Source: Actinomycetes bacterium (lineage in GTDB: Bacteria > Actinomycetota > Acidimicrobiia > Acidimicrobiales > Bog-793). Taken from it: a stretch of DNA of 63,363 bases. The position numbers and the translations under genes were made by a program. The stretch lies in NCBI GenBank assembly GCA_021838945.1, contig JAKCCH010000004.1, positions 1-63,363 of the forward strand, given 5' to 3'. Under the pieces are notes generated by a model, which worked only from the letters and a program-made list of their open reading frames with translations, searched no databases and was not told where the DNA came from. Shown piece after piece: positions 51,815 to 60,844 of the stretch (its first letter is position 1; the number at the start of each line of letters is the position of its first letter).

Positions 51815-52545
51815 GCGCTCTCTGCCCCTCGTTGCTGCTTGGGCGGCAGGCGAAGCGAGTACCCGACGCCCCGTACCGTCTGGATGAGAGGGGGGCCGAG
51901 CACATCGAGCTTCTGGCGGAGGTAGCTCACATAGGTCTCGAGGACGCTCGCGTTCGAGGTGAACGTGTAGTCCCAGACGCGCTCCAGGATCTGCTCACGG
52001 GTGAGGACCCGGCGCGCGTTCGCGAGCAGGTAGTGGAGGAGCTTGTACTCCGTCGGCGTGAGGTCGACGACCGTCCCGCTGCGCCAGACCTCGCGGGTGT
52101 CCTCGTCGAGCACGAGATCGGCGTAGCTGAGCCGGTGCTCTCCCGGGCCGGTTCCCATGGCGCGGCGGAGCACCGCCTTCGCGCGCTCGACGAGCTCCTC
52201 GATGGAGAAGGGCTTCGTCACGTAGTCGTCGACCCCGAGCCGTAGGCCCTGGATCTTGTCGGCCGTGGCGTCACGGGCGGTGAGGAAGATGACAGGGACC
52301 CTCGTGCCTGCACCTTCGGCTTGGCGAAGACGGCGCGCCACCTCGAAGCCGTCGAGGCCTGGCAGCATCACGTCGAGGATGAGGAGGTCGGGGCGGGAAG
52401 ACTCGATCTGGTCGAGCGCGTCGCGTGAGGAGTGGAAGCGCACGGGGGCCATACCGTTGATGCGGAGGCCCATCGCGACGAGCTCGGTGATGTGCTCCTC
52501 GTCGTCGAGGACGTAGATGACGGGCCTGCCCTCGCTGTCGGGCAC
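51811..52545 (-). CDS. OmpR/PhoB-type response regulator
   Basis: A 244-aa regulator. The receiver has the acidic pair DDEEH, the phospho-Asp in ILDVMLPG, Thr in FLTARD and Lys in DYVTKPF. The winged-helix DNA-binding domain starts near residue 140 (LTPTEYKLLHYLLANARRVL) and ends TVRGVGYSLR. GTG 52545 has AAGGAG about eight bases upstream and it is 49 bp after kdpE. It is the cognate partner of the adjacent kinase. Confidence 0.94.
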   Translation of the reverse strand: MPDSEGRPVIYVLDDEEHITELVAMGLRINGMAPVRFHSSRDALDQIESSRPDLLILDVMLPGLDGFEVARRLRQAEGAGTRVPVIFLTARDATADKIQGLRLGVDDYVTKPFSIEELVERAKAVLRRAMGTGPGEHRLSYADLVLDEDTREVWRSGTVVDLTPTEYKLLHYLLANARRVLTREQILERVWDYTFTSNASVLETYVSYLRQKLDVLGPPLIQTVRGVGYSLRLPPKQQRGAESA

Positions 52546-52594
52546 TGACGTTTGCTCCTTCGCTGGCTCGGCGCCCCTGCTTGCTACACGTCGG

Positions 52595-53299
52595 TCAGGG
52601 TTCCGCTTGCGTGACGAGCTGGTAACCGATCCCGGGGCGGGTCCGGAGGAAGGTGCCGTGCTCGTCCCCGAGCTTCTTCCGGAGCCGGTACGCGTACTCG
52701 CGAAGGTATCGGATGTCCGACCCGTATCCGGGGCCCCAGACGGCCTCGAGGATCATGCGCTGGGTGGCGACTCGGTCATGGTTGCGAGCGAGATAAGCGA
52801 GGAAGTCGAACTCCCGCGGCGTGAGGTCGAGAGCTTCTCCCTCGAGGCGCGCCTCGTGCCGGGCAAGATCGACGGCGAGCGGCCCGGCTTCGATGGTGCT
52901 CTCGTCCGCACTGTCGGTGCCGGCAGGCGAGCCTTTCGAGCCACGGCGGAGAGCCACGCGCAGGCGCGCCTGGAGCTCGCCCATCGAGAACGGTTTGGTG
53001 ACGTAGTCGTCTGCTCCGGAGTCGAGGGCGTCGATCTTCCGGTCCTCTGTGGCGTCGGCCGACAGCACGATGATCGGCACGTCGCTCCACTCCCGGACCC
53101 GGCGGCACACCTCCACGCCGTCGAGGTCGGGCAGGCCGAGGTCGAGCACGAGGACGTCCGGGCTGTGCAGCGCAGTCTCGGACAGGCCGGTCACGCCGTT
53201 CCCCGCCGTGTGGACGACATAGCCGAGACCGGACAACCCGATCTTGAGGACGCGCAGCAGCGCAGGGTCGTCGTCGACGACGAGGACCGTCGTGCTCAC
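52595..53299 (-). CDS. kdpE: KdpE-type response regulator
   Basis: A 234-aa OmpR-family regulator. Receiver: DDDPA, LDLGLPDLDG (phospho-Asp), LSADA and YVTKPFS. The DNA-binding wing contains LTPREFDFLAYLARNHDRVA and LREYAYRLRKKLGDE, typical of KdpE. Start GTG 53299 is four bases after kdpD-C; the open frame continues upstream but is kdpD antisense-frame noise. It should activate kdpFABC transcription on potassium limitation or osmotic shock. Confidence 0.92.
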   Translation of the reverse strand: MSTTVLVVDDDPALLRVLKIGLSGLGYVVHTAGNGVTGLSETALHSPDVLVLDLGLPDLDGVEVCRRVREWSDVPIIVLSADATEDRKIDALDSGADDYVTKPFSMGELQARLRVALRRGSKGSPAGTDSADESTIEAGPLAVDLARHEARLEGEALDLTPREFDFLAYLARNHDRVATQRMILEAVWGPGYGSDIRYLREYAYRLRKKLGDEHGTFLRTRPGIGYQLVTQAEP

Positions 53300-53303
53300 G
53301 TGG

Positions 53304-54878
53304 TCAACCGCCTTCAGTGCTCGCGGCTGCGGGCACGACCAGTTTTGGTGAGAGTGGGAGCGCCATCTCCACACGCGTTCCCGGCTCGGCGTCCTCGATC
53401 CTGATCGTGCCGCCATGCGCCTCGATGAAGGACCTCGTGATCGAGAGGCCGAGACCTGTTCCGGCCGATGGCTTGTGGTCGGGATCTGCTCCCTGCTCGA
53501 AGACTTCGAACAGGCGAGCGCGGTCGCCCGCCGGGATGCCGGGGCCGCGGTCGGTGACGAGGATCCGCACGGGGCGGTCCTCACCGGTTCCGAGCTCACC
53601 GCGAAGCTCGACTGCGGTTCCTTTCGGGGCGAAACGCAGCCCGTTCTCCAACACGTTCACGAGCGCCTCGAGGAGGAGGGTGCGGTCGGCCTCGGCGACG
53701 ACCGGCTCGTCCGGCAGCACGACCTCCACGGTCGCCCCAGCCGGCCCGAGCGCCTCTGTCGCGGCGGTGAACAGCTCTTCCAGCGAGACGATGTCGCGCT
53801 CGAGCACGAGGGCACCCGCCTGGATGCGGGTCATGTCCATGAGGTTCGAGACCATGCGCTCCAGCCGGTCGGCCTGTGTCTCGATCAGACCCGCGAGCTC
53901 GTTGCGATCGTCGTCGCTGAGAGATTCCGGACTGCCGAGCAGCGCGGATGCCGACGCCTTGATCGTCGAAAGCGGTGTGCGGAGGTCGTGCGAGACGGCG
54001 CCGAACAGATAGCGGCGGTGTCGGTCCACTTGCTCGAGCAGCTCTAGTCGTACCTCGCGGTCGCGTTGTGCAGCGCGCTCGATTGCCAGCGCGATGTGAT
54101 TGGCGAAGGCTCCGAGCAGCTCTCGGCGATGCGTCGGGAGCGGACGGCCCACCACCGCGAGGAGGCCGACGATCCGGTCGGCCACGCGGAGGACCACGGC
54201 CTCGAGGACTCGGCTCTGGGCGGGATGCTCGGTCGAGACGTTGGCCGGCAGCAGGACGCGAAGGCTCGCCGGCGTGCCGGAATGTGGCAGCAGCCGATCG
54301 AGCTCGGCCGGCGAGAGTGCGCGGCCTGCGTGAGCGACGACTTCGAGACTGCTGCTCGACCCGCCGTTGTGCACGATGCTCGGCAGGAGCAGCGCGGCGC
54401 TGTCGAGGTCGAAGGCGTCGCGCACCGAGCTGACGACGATGCCGAAGAGCTCGCCCGTCGGTCGATGGCTCACGAGCAGCTCGGAGATGTCGAGCAGCTG
54501 GGCGGCGTCCTGCCGTCCCTGGCGGGCACTCGACTCCGCATGCCACAGACGGTCGACGACGCGGGAGACAAGGGCCATCACGACGGCGTAGACGACGAGG
54601 GCACCCCATTCGTCGCCGTGGGCCACGATGAGCGTGTTGTACGGGGGCAGGAAGAAGAAGTCGTAGGCGAGGAACCCGAGCAGGACAGCGGCAAGCCCCG
54701 GAACGACGCCCCCGACAGATGCGGCGATGACCACGGGGAGGACGAGGGCCAGCGCGACGACGGCGTGATCGAGATGTGTCCGGACCGGCACCATGGCAGC
54801 CGTCAAGAGGGCTGTGCCGACCACTGCGATGGCGACGCCTGTCAGCTGCCGGCGGCGAGGCATGATCCTGCTGGGCAC
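53304..54878 (-). CDS. kdpD: KdpD C-terminal half: DUF4118-GAF-histidine kinase
   Basis: A 524-aa protein corresponding to the membrane, GAF and kinase part of KdpD. Four closely spaced helices (DUF4118) lie at about residues 10-115, GAF-like region ~125-280, then HisKA (FGAVSHDLRTPLSTIKAS) and HATPase (VLENGLRFAP, DRGPGIPAG, GTGLGLSI). The N-terminal KdpD sensor/USP part is missing and encoded separately at 59529-60749. GTG 54878 is nine bases after TATCCT, suggesting its own leaderless promoter, 76 bp after kdpC. Confidence 0.92.
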   Translation of the reverse strand: MPSRIMPRRRQLTGVAIAVVGTALLTAAMVPVRTHLDHAVVALALVLPVVIAASVGGVVPGLAAVLLGFLAYDFFFLPPYNTLIVAHGDEWGALVVYAVVMALVSRVVDRLWHAESSARQGRQDAAQLLDISELLVSHRPTGELFGIVVSSVRDAFDLDSAALLLPSIVHNGGSSSSLEVVAHAGRALSPAELDRLLPHSGTPASLRVLLPANVSTEHPAQSRVLEAVVLRVADRIVGLLAVVGRPLPTHRRELLGAFANHIALAIERAAQRDREVRLELLEQVDRHRRYLFGAVSHDLRTPLSTIKASASALLGSPESLSDDDRNELAGLIETQADRLERMVSNLMDMTRIQAGALVLERDIVSLEELFTAATEALGPAGATVEVVLPDEPVVAEADRTLLLEALVNVLENGLRFAPKGTAVELRGELGTGEDRPVRILVTDRGPGIPAGDRARLFEVFEQGADPDHKPSAGTGLGLSITRSFIEAHGGTIRIEDAEPGTRVEMALPLSPKLVVPAAASTEGG

Positions 54879-54954
54879 CGTGACCGAAGGATAGGCCCGC
54901 CGAGTCTCGTTCCTGTCGACGCCCGGCGCTGGTCCAGCTGTGCGGTCAGCTCCT

Positions 54955-55509
54955 TCAGCGACTGCCGGTGAGCTTCGCGAGAGCCATGTCCAGTTGGAAC
55001 ACGTTCACGTAGGGCGCCCCGAGAAAGCCCCAATACGCGCCGACTGTGTGCCGTTCGACCAGCTTGCGCACGGTCGCGGGGGAGAGATGGTTCGCTGCTG
55101 CCACGGCGTTCACCTGCGCATACGCATCGGCGGGCGCGATGTCGGGATCGAGGCCCGAACCGGAGCCGGTGACGAGGTCGTTCGTGGGCGTGATGCCCTC
55201 GCGGCGAAGCAGTGCTGCCTGGCTCTTCGAGAACCGGAGCAGCAGCTTCGACTTCGGTCCGTAGTTCTGCGGTCCGGATGCCATCGGATTGTCCGGGTCA
55301 GGCCGACCCTGGAACCACTTCGGTCCGGTCCAGCGCTGGCCGAGCTCGCTCGATCCGAGCACGGCTGCGCCGCGAGTGACGAGCGAGCCGTTCGCCTGGG
55401 TCTTGAAGAAGAGTTGGGCGACGCCGGTCTCGAGGAGGGGATACCCGAGCCCGAGGACGACGAAGAGGACGACCGAGAGGACGACGGCGCGCCTCAGGTG
55501 AACGAGCAT
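54955..55509 (-). CDS. kdpC: Potassium-transporting ATPase subunit KdpC
   Basis: A 184-aa subunit with one N-terminal helix (RRAVVLSVVLFVVLGLGYPL) and a periplasmic/extracytoplasmic domain. WFQGRPDPDNPMASG and GSGLDPDIAPADAYAQV are the family signatures. It is thought to stabilise the K+-bound KdpA-KdpB complex. The start overlaps the kdpB stop by one base (TGATG). Confidence 0.94.
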   Translation of the reverse strand: MLVHLRRAVVLSVVLFVVLGLGYPLLETGVAQLFFKTQANGSLVTRGAAVLGSSELGQRWTGPKWFQGRPDPDNPMASGPQNYGPKSKLLLRFSKSQAALLRREGITPTNDLVTGSGSGLDPDIAPADAYAQVNAVAAANHLSPATVRKLVERHTVGAYWGFLGAPYVNVFQLDMALAKLTGSR

Positions 55510-57575
55510 CAGTACCACCCCACCGCGGTCAGGAAGAGGTCGATCAGCTTGATGAAGATGAACGGCACGACGATGCCGCCGAGCCCGTAGATGAAGACGT
55601 TGCGCCGCAGGATCTGGGCCGCGTTCATCGGCCGGAACTTGACACCTCTCAGTGCGAGGGGGATCAACGCGATGATCACGAGGGCGTTGAAGATCACCGC
55701 CGAGAGCACGGCGCTCGAGGGCGAGTGCAGCTTCATGATGTTCAGAGCGTTCAACTGGGGGTACTCCGCCGCGAACAGCGCCGGGATGATGGCGAAGTAC
55801 TTCGCCACGTCGTTCGCGATGGAAAAGGTCGTGAGGGCGCCGCGCGTGATGAGCAGCTGTTTGCCGATCTCGACGATCTCGAGGAGCTTGGTCGGGTTGG
55901 AGTCGAGGTCGACCATGTTGCCGGCCTCCTTCGCCGCCGTCGTGCCCGTGTTCATCGCCACCCCGACATCGGCCTGTGCGAGCGCCGGAGCATCGTTCGT
56001 GCCGTCGCCCGTCATGGCGACGAGCTTTCCTCCCCCCTGTTCGGACTTGATGAGCTCGAGCTTGTTCTCCGGGGTTGCCTCGGCGAGGAAGTCGTCGACG
56101 CCGGCCTCCTGCGCGATGGCGGCGGCGGTGAGGGGGTTGTCGCCGGTGATCATGACGGTACGGATGCCGAGCGTTCTCATCTCGGCGAACCGCTCCCGTA
56201 TGCCTTCTTTCACGACGTCCTTGAGCTCGATCACACCGAGCACGCTCGGACCGTCTGCCACCGCCAGAGGCGTGGAGCCCGAGCGGGAGATCCGCTCCAC
56301 GAGCGGGTCGAGGTCCGGCGGGACGTGACCGCCTTGCTCCTGCACCCACTTCTTCACCGAGTCGGCAGCGCCCTTTCGGATCTTGCGTCCGTCGTAGTCG
56401 ATGCCAGACATGCGGGTGACTGCGGTGAACGGGACGAAGTCGTGCTCGCCGAGCGCGCGCTCGCGGATGTTGAAGCGCTCCTTGGCCAGCACGACGACGG
56501 AACGTCCTTCGGGCGTTTCGTCGGCAAGGGAGGCGAGCTGAGCTGCTGCTGCAAGCTCTTCCTCGGTGCGGCCGCCGACCGGCAGGAACGCAGACGCCAT
56601 CCGGTTCCCGAGCGTGATCGTGCCTGTCTTGTCGAGCAGGAGCGTCTGGGTGTCGCCGGCTGCTTCGACCGCCCGCCCCGACATGGCGAGGACGTTCCTC
56701 TGCACGAGCCGGTCCATACCGGCGATCCCGATCGCAGAGAGGAGCGCGCCGATGGTGGTCGGGATGAGGCAGACGAGCAGCGAGATCAGGACGACGACCG
56801 ACACCGTCGCGCCGGAGTAGTGACCGAAGGGCTGCAGCGCGACGACGACCGGGAGGAAGATGAGCGTGAGCGCTGCGAGGAGGATCGTGAGTGCGACCTC
56901 GTTCGGAGTCTTCTGGCGGCTGGCGCCTTCGACCAAGCCGATCATGCGGTCCATGAACGTGTGGCCCCGCTCTGCGGTGATCCGGACGACGATCCGGTCG
57001 GACAGGACACGGGTGCCTCCCGTCACGGCGGACCGGTCGCCTCCCGACTCGCGGATCACCGGTGCGGACTCTCCGGTGATGGCCGACTCGTCGACCGAGG
57101 CGATGCCCTCGACGATCTCACCGTCGGACGGGATGAGGTCCGTCGTCTCGCACACGACGAGGTCGCCCTTCGCGAGCTGCGACGCGGGTACGCGCTGCTC
57201 GGTCCCGTTTGCGAGGAGGCGGCGCGCCTCGGTCTCCGAGCGCATCTGCCGCAACGTGTCTGCCTGCGCCTTGCCGCGACCTTCTGCCATGGCCTCCGCG
57301 AAGTTGGCGAAGAGGACCGTGAGGAACAGCCAAGCGGTGATCGACCAGTCGAACAAGGTCGGGTGGGAGATCGACTCGACCAGGGTGACGACTGTGCCGA
57401 CGAGCACGACGAACATGACGGGGTTCTTGACCTGGACGCGAGGGTCCAGTTTCTTGAGGGAGCCGATGGTCGCCTGTCCGAGGATCTCGCGATCGAGCAG
57501 GCTGCGCGCTTCCGCCACACCGTGTGGCCGGCGGCGGGGCGTCGAGCTCGCCCTCTCGGCGGTGGCGAGCGACAT
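55509..57575 (-). CDS. kdpB: Potassium-transporting P-type ATPase subunit KdpB
   Basis: A 688-aa P-type ATPase catalytic subunit. The phosphorylation site is Asp315 in [20 protein letters not shown] (167-173) is the A-domain motif and includes the Ser known to be inhibited by phosphorylation in E. coli; [18 protein letters not shown] is the P-domain hinge. Helices at about 52-70, 78-95, 225-250 and beyond match family topology. Joined to kdpA and kdpC by 1-base TGATG overlaps. Confidence 0.96.
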   Translation of the reverse strand: MSLATAERASSTPRRRPHGVAEARSLLDREILGQATIGSLKKLDPRVQVKNPVMFVVLVGTVVTLVESISHPTLFDWSITAWLFLTVLFANFAEAMAEGRGKAQADTLRQMRSETEARRLLANGTEQRVPASQLAKGDLVVCETTDLIPSDGEIVEGIASVDESAITGESAPVIRESGGDRSAVTGGTRVLSDRIVVRITAERGHTFMDRMIGLVEGASRQKTPNEVALTILLAALTLIFLPVVVALQPFGHYSGATVSVVVLISLLVCLIPTTIGALLSAIGIAGMDRLVQRNVLAMSGRAVEAAGDTQTLLLDKTGTITLGNRMASAFLPVGGRTEEELAAAAQLASLADETPEGRSVVVLAKERFNIRERALGEHDFVPFTAVTRMSGIDYDGRKIRKGAADSVKKWVQEQGGHVPPDLDPLVERISRSGSTPLAVADGPSVLGVIELKDVVKEGIRERFAEMRTLGIRTVMITGDNPLTAAAIAQEAGVDDFLAEATPENKLELIKSEQGGGKLVAMTGDGTNDAPALAQADVGVAMNTGTTAAKEAGNMVDLDSNPTKLLEIVEIGKQLLITRGALTTFSIANDVAKYFAIIPALFAAEYPQLNALNIMKLHSPSSAVLSAVIFNALVIIALIPLALRGVKFRPMNAAQILRRNVFIYGLGGIVVPFIFIKLIDLFLTAVGWY

Positions 57576-59266
57576 CAGAAGAACCTCCCGTGGATGAGCT
57601 GTTCGACGATCGGCCCGAGCGAAACCGCCGGGAAGAACGTGAGAGCGCCGATGATGAGGATCACGCCGATCACGAGGCCGGTGAACATGGGCGTGTCGGT
57701 GCGGAACGTCCCGGCCGAGGCAGGGACCACCTCCTTCTTGGCCAGCGCGCCGGCGAGCGCGAGGGCGGGGATGATGATGGCGAAACGCCCGAGCAACATG
57801 TCGATGCCGCCGATGACGTTGTAGAAGGTGGTGTTGCCGTTGAGGCCGGCAAAGGCGGAGCCGTTGTTGTTCGACTGGGACGTGAGGGCGTAGAGGATCT
57901 CGGTGAAGCCATGAGGCCCGTGGTTGAGCGGGCCCGCCCGGCCCGCCGCGGTCGCCACTGCTATACCGACGCTGACGATGACGGTGAGCGGCATCACGAG
58001 CGAGCCCAGTGCCGCCAGCTTCACCTCGGTGGCTTGGATCTTCTTTCCGAGGTACTCCGGCGTTCGCCCGACCATGAGCCCGCCGAGGAAGACGGCGATG
58101 ATGGCATAGATGAGGATCGTGTAGAGGCCGCTGCCGACCCCGCCGGGCGTGACCTCTCCGAGCATCATGCCGGTGAGCAGCATCATGCCGCCGATGGGCG
58201 TGTAGGAGTCGTTCGAACCGTCGACGCTCCCGGTTGACGTCTGCGTGGACACGATGTCGTAGAGCGCGGACTGCGAGGCACCGAAGCGGACTTCCTTGCC
58301 CTCCATGTTGCCGTTCGGCTGGTGCTTGATCCCGGCTGCTGCGACAGCCGGGTTCGGCTGCATCTCAGCCCAGGTGGCAACCCCGACCCATGTACCGAAG
58401 AGGATGACCATCGCCATGAGGAGAGCGACCCCTTGGCGGATGCTGCCGACCATCTTGCCGAACGTGTAGGTCAGCGAGACCGGGATGACGAGGATGAGGA
58501 AGTACGAGAGGAAGTTCGTGAGGCCGGTCGGGTTCTCGAACGGGGAGGCACCGTTCGCGTTGAAGTAGCCACCGCCGTTCGTGCCGAGTTGCTTGATGAC
58601 CTCCTGGGAGGCGACCGGGCCGCGTGGGATGACACCTCTCGCCCCGTTCATGAGGTTGTGGTAGCTCACGGGTCCGGCAAGGGTCTGGACGGCGCCCTCT
58701 GCGACGAAGATCACCGCGAACACGAGCGCGATCGGAAGGAGGATGTAGTAGATGCCCCTGATCGTGTCCACCCAGAAGTTGCCGATGGTGCTCGAGCCCT
58801 TGCGGGCGAAGCCGCGCACGAGCGCGATGGCGACCGCGATGCCGACAGAGGCACTGACGAAATTCTGCACGGCGAGGGTGCCCATCTGCGACAGGTACGA
58901 CATCGTCGATTCACCGGAGTAGTTCTGCCAGTTCGTGTTCGATGTGAACGAGACAGCGGTGTTCCACGACAGCCACGGGCTGACGCCGCCGAGGTGCTGT
59001 GGGTTCCCCGGCAGGTGGCCCTGCAGGCGGATCATGCCGTACACGACGAGGATGGCGACGCCCGAGTAGACGACCATGGCGCCGGCGTACCGCTGCCAGG
59101 TCTGCTCGCGATCCGGGTCGACGCCGAGAAGGCGGTACGTCGGGCGCTCCAGCCAGGCGAGGAACTTGACGCGGCCCTCGTAGACGGCGGCCATGTACGA
59201 GCCGAGGAATCGCCAGCTGAGCCCCAGCGTGACGACCAGGAGGACGATGGACCAGAAGAAGCGCAT
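57575..59266 (-). CDS. kdpA: Potassium-transporting ATPase subunit KdpA
   Basis: A 563-aa channel-like subunit with about ten helices and four selectivity-filter loops, the superfamily of K+ transporters. The pore loops include [18 protein letters not shown] and [15 protein letters not shown]. The ATG at 59266 overlaps the kdpF stop (TGATG), so I prefer it to the GTG at 59275. It delivers K+ to KdpB. The other subunits are contiguous. Confidence 0.95.
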   Translation of the reverse strand: MRFFWSIVLLVVTLGLSWRFLGSYMAAVYEGRVKFLAWLERPTYRLLGVDPDREQTWQRYAGAMVVYSGVAILVVYGMIRLQGHLPGNPQHLGGVSPWLSWNTAVSFTSNTNWQNYSGESTMSYLSQMGTLAVQNFVSASVGIAVAIALVRGFARKGSSTIGNFWVDTIRGIYYILLPIALVFAVIFVAEGAVQTLAGPVSYHNLMNGARGVIPRGPVASQEVIKQLGTNGGGYFNANGASPFENPTGLTNFLSYFLILVIPVSLTYTFGKMVGSIRQGVALLMAMVILFGTWVGVATWAEMQPNPAVAAAGIKHQPNGNMEGKEVRFGASQSALYDIVSTQTSTGSVDGSNDSYTPIGGMMLLTGMMLGEVTPGGVGSGLYTILIYAIIAVFLGGLMVGRTPEYLGKKIQATEVKLAALGSLVMPLTVIVSVGIAVATAAGRAGPLNHGPHGFTEILYALTSQSNNNGSAFAGLNGNTTFYNVIGGIDMLLGRFAIIIPALALAGALAKKEVVPASAGTFRTDTPMFTGLVIGVILIIGALTFFPAVSLGPIVEQLIHGRFF

Positions 59267-59355
59267 CAGAACCACTCGGCCTTGAACATCGCCACGCCGA
59301 GGTAGGCGAACACGACGATCGAGAGCACCAGCAGGACCGCCTGCACCCAGGTCAT
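59266..59355 (-). CDS. kdpF: KdpF small membrane subunit
   Basis: A 29-aa single-helix protein found by translating the region ahead of kdpA. It reads M-T-W-V then a hydrophobic helix, ending YLGVAMFKAEWF, which matches the tail Y-L-x-A-x-x-x-P-E-x-F of KdpF subunits. KdpF stabilises the KdpABC complex. Its stop overlaps the kdpA ATG by one base and its ATG overlaps the preceding micro-ORF stop. Confidence 0.88.
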   Translation of the reverse strand: MTWVQAVLLVLSIVVFAYLGVAMFKAEWF

Positions 59356-59435
59356 ACGCGCTCCAGCGCCTTGATCAGCCCCAGCATCACGACCACGAAC
59401 ACGATGGTGCTGAGGACTGCCAGGAAATCAGCCAT
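59352..59435 (-). CDS. 27-aa membrane micro-ORF upstream of kdpF
   Basis: A 27-aa predicted peptide: M-A-D then a continuous hydrophobic helix (FLAVLSTIVFVVVMLGL) and a basic end (IKALERV). Stop and kdpF start overlap as ATGA, the same tight coupling as in the rest of the operon, which argues that it is translated. It resembles a second KdpF-like or leader peptide; similar short ORFs precede kdpF in other actinobacteria from memory, but are often not annotated. Function unknown. Confidence 0.6.
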   Translation of the reverse strand: MADFLAVLSTIVFVVVMLGLIKALERV

Positions 59436-59469
59436 GAATCGAGTGTGTGCCCGAGCCGTGTGGCTGTGC

Positions 59470-59506
59470 CGTCAATACAGCAGCGCCGGCGTCAATTCCG
59501 CGTCAA
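59470..59506 (-). repeat. Three direct TTGACG repeats upstream of kdp micro-ORF
   Basis: On the minus strand TTGACG occurs at 59506-59501, 59495-59490 and 59475-59470, spaced 11 and 20 bp, about one and two DNA turns. They lie in the 93-bp gap between kdpD-N and the micro-ORF. They may be a KdpE-type binding array or stacked -35 elements; I found no matching -10. Confidence 0.55.
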
Positions 59507-59528
59507 CGGCGGGGGAGGGGTGTGAGAC

Positions 59529-60749
59529 TCAGCCGCCGCTCTCCGCCTCGAGCAGCCTCATGGGCAGGTTCCGCCGCGCGATCACGTGCACGTCGACGTC
59601 GACGTCGGAGGCGAGGCGGATCACCTTCGAGACGATCGAGCCACGCGTCAGCTCCTCGAGCCGGCTGCGGCGGCTCGATCCCAGCACGATCTGGGTGATC
59701 TGGTTGGCGATGGCATAGTCCATCAGCGCTCTCGCAGCGTCGTCGCCCGCGAGCTCGCTCCAGTCGGCGTCGAGGTCCCGCGCCAAGGCCCGCAGCTCTT
59801 CGAGTCCGTGCTCGTCCCGCCTCGACTGCTCGCTCGAGGCCACGTGGACGACGTGGAGTTCGCCGCGGGCACGTGCCGCCAGCCGGGCGGCTCGCCGCAT
59901 CACGGCGGCCGTGCCCGCAGTGGCGTCCACGGCGACCATGATCCGCTCGTTGACGTCCCAGACGTCGTGGAGGTGGCGCGCACGGAGGCGTTCGAGCAGT
60001 GTCTCGTCGGTCTCATCCGCGACGAAGCGCAGAGCGAGCTCGCGGAGCGCCGTCAGGTTGTCGGTCCGGAAGAAGTGGGTGAGGGCGCTCTGAACCTTGT
60101 CCTGCGGGTAGATGTTGCCGTGTGCCATGCGGCGCCGCAGCTGCTCGGGTGAGGAGTCGATGAGCTCGAGCTGGGAGGCGGAGCGCACCACCCAGTCAGG
60201 CACCCGCTCCCTCACCTTCGTCCCGGTCATGCGCTCGACCACGTCGGCGATGGACTCGAGGTGCTGGACGTTCACGGTCGAGATGACCGCGATTCCGGAT
60301 TCGAGGATCTGGAGGACGTCCTGCCAGCGTTTCTCGTGGGGTCCGGACCCCGGGACGTTCGTGTGCGCCAGCTCGTCCACGAGGGCGACCGCAGGCCTGC
60401 GAGCGATGACGGCATCGGTGTCCATCTCTTCGAACGAGGTACCTCGGTACTCGACCCTCCTGCGCGGGATGACTTCGAGCCCTTCGGCCGCCCTGGCGGT
60501 GAACGGGCGGCTGTGGGGCTCGACGAAGCCGATCACGACGTCCGTGCCGCGCTCGAATCGCCGCTTTCCCTCGTCGAGCATCGCAACGGTCTTTCCGACG
60601 CCGGCAGCTGCACCGATGTAGATGCGGAACCGGCCGGTCGGTTCGACGCTCTCGGTCGCGTCCTCGTCGGGCGTGACCGCGCGGTGGGTGTCGTCTCGTG
60701 GCGTCACGGCGGGGGAGCAGCTCCTTCGTACCGATCCAGGGTCCATCAT
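59529..60749 (-). CDS. kdpD: KdpD N-terminal half: KdpD sensor + universal stress protein domain
   Basis: A 406-aa soluble protein. Residues ~38-245 are the KdpD sensor domain (IYIGAAAGVGKTVAMLDE with a Walker A-like P-loop; VDELAHTNVPG; TVNVQHLES). Residues ~265-395 are a USP-like domain (IMVAVDATAGTAAVMRRAAR ... QIVLGSSRRSRLEELT). There are no membrane or kinase parts; these are encoded at 53304-54878. This split places the two KdpD halves at opposite ends of kdpFABC. ATG 60749 or 60746 are the candidate starts; the first ~35 residues are disordered. Confidence 0.93.
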   Translation of the reverse strand: MMDPGSVRRSCSPAVTPRDDTHRAVTPDEDATESVEPTGRFRIYIGAAAGVGKTVAMLDEGKRRFERGTDVVIGFVEPHSRPFTARAAEGLEVIPRRRVEYRGTSFEEMDTDAVIARRPAVALVDELAHTNVPGSGPHEKRWQDVLQILESGIAVISTVNVQHLESIADVVERMTGTKVRERVPDWVVRSASQLELIDSSPEQLRRRMAHGNIYPQDKVQSALTHFFRTDNLTALRELALRFVADETDETLLERLRARHLHDVWDVNERIMVAVDATAGTAAVMRRAARLAARARGELHVVHVASSEQSRRDEHGLEELRALARDLDADWSELAGDDAARALMDYAIANQITQIVLGSSRRSRLEELTRGSIVSKVIRLASDVDVDVHVIARRNLPMRLLEAESGG

Positions 60750-60807
60750 GCCTGGCCGCCGACGCAGGCGGAGGACGAGCCTTCGCTCCGAGGTGCGGTG
60801 GCTCGTC

Positions 60808-60836
60808 TTGACAATAGTTGTCTAGTTACGCAATAA
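60808..60836 (+). promoter_or_regulatory. arsR promoter with overlapping inverted-repeat operator
   Basis: TTGACA (60808-60813), 17 bp spacer, CAATAA (60831-60836). The ATG at 60845 is eight bases further, so the transcript is probably leaderless. GACAA-TAG-TTGTC (60810-60822) is a 5-bp inverted repeat inside the -35/spacer. On the opposite strand the same sequence includes TATTGT, a possible -10 for the kdp operon, so one operator may control both. Confidence 0.6.
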
Positions 60837-60844
60837 TCGTGTGG

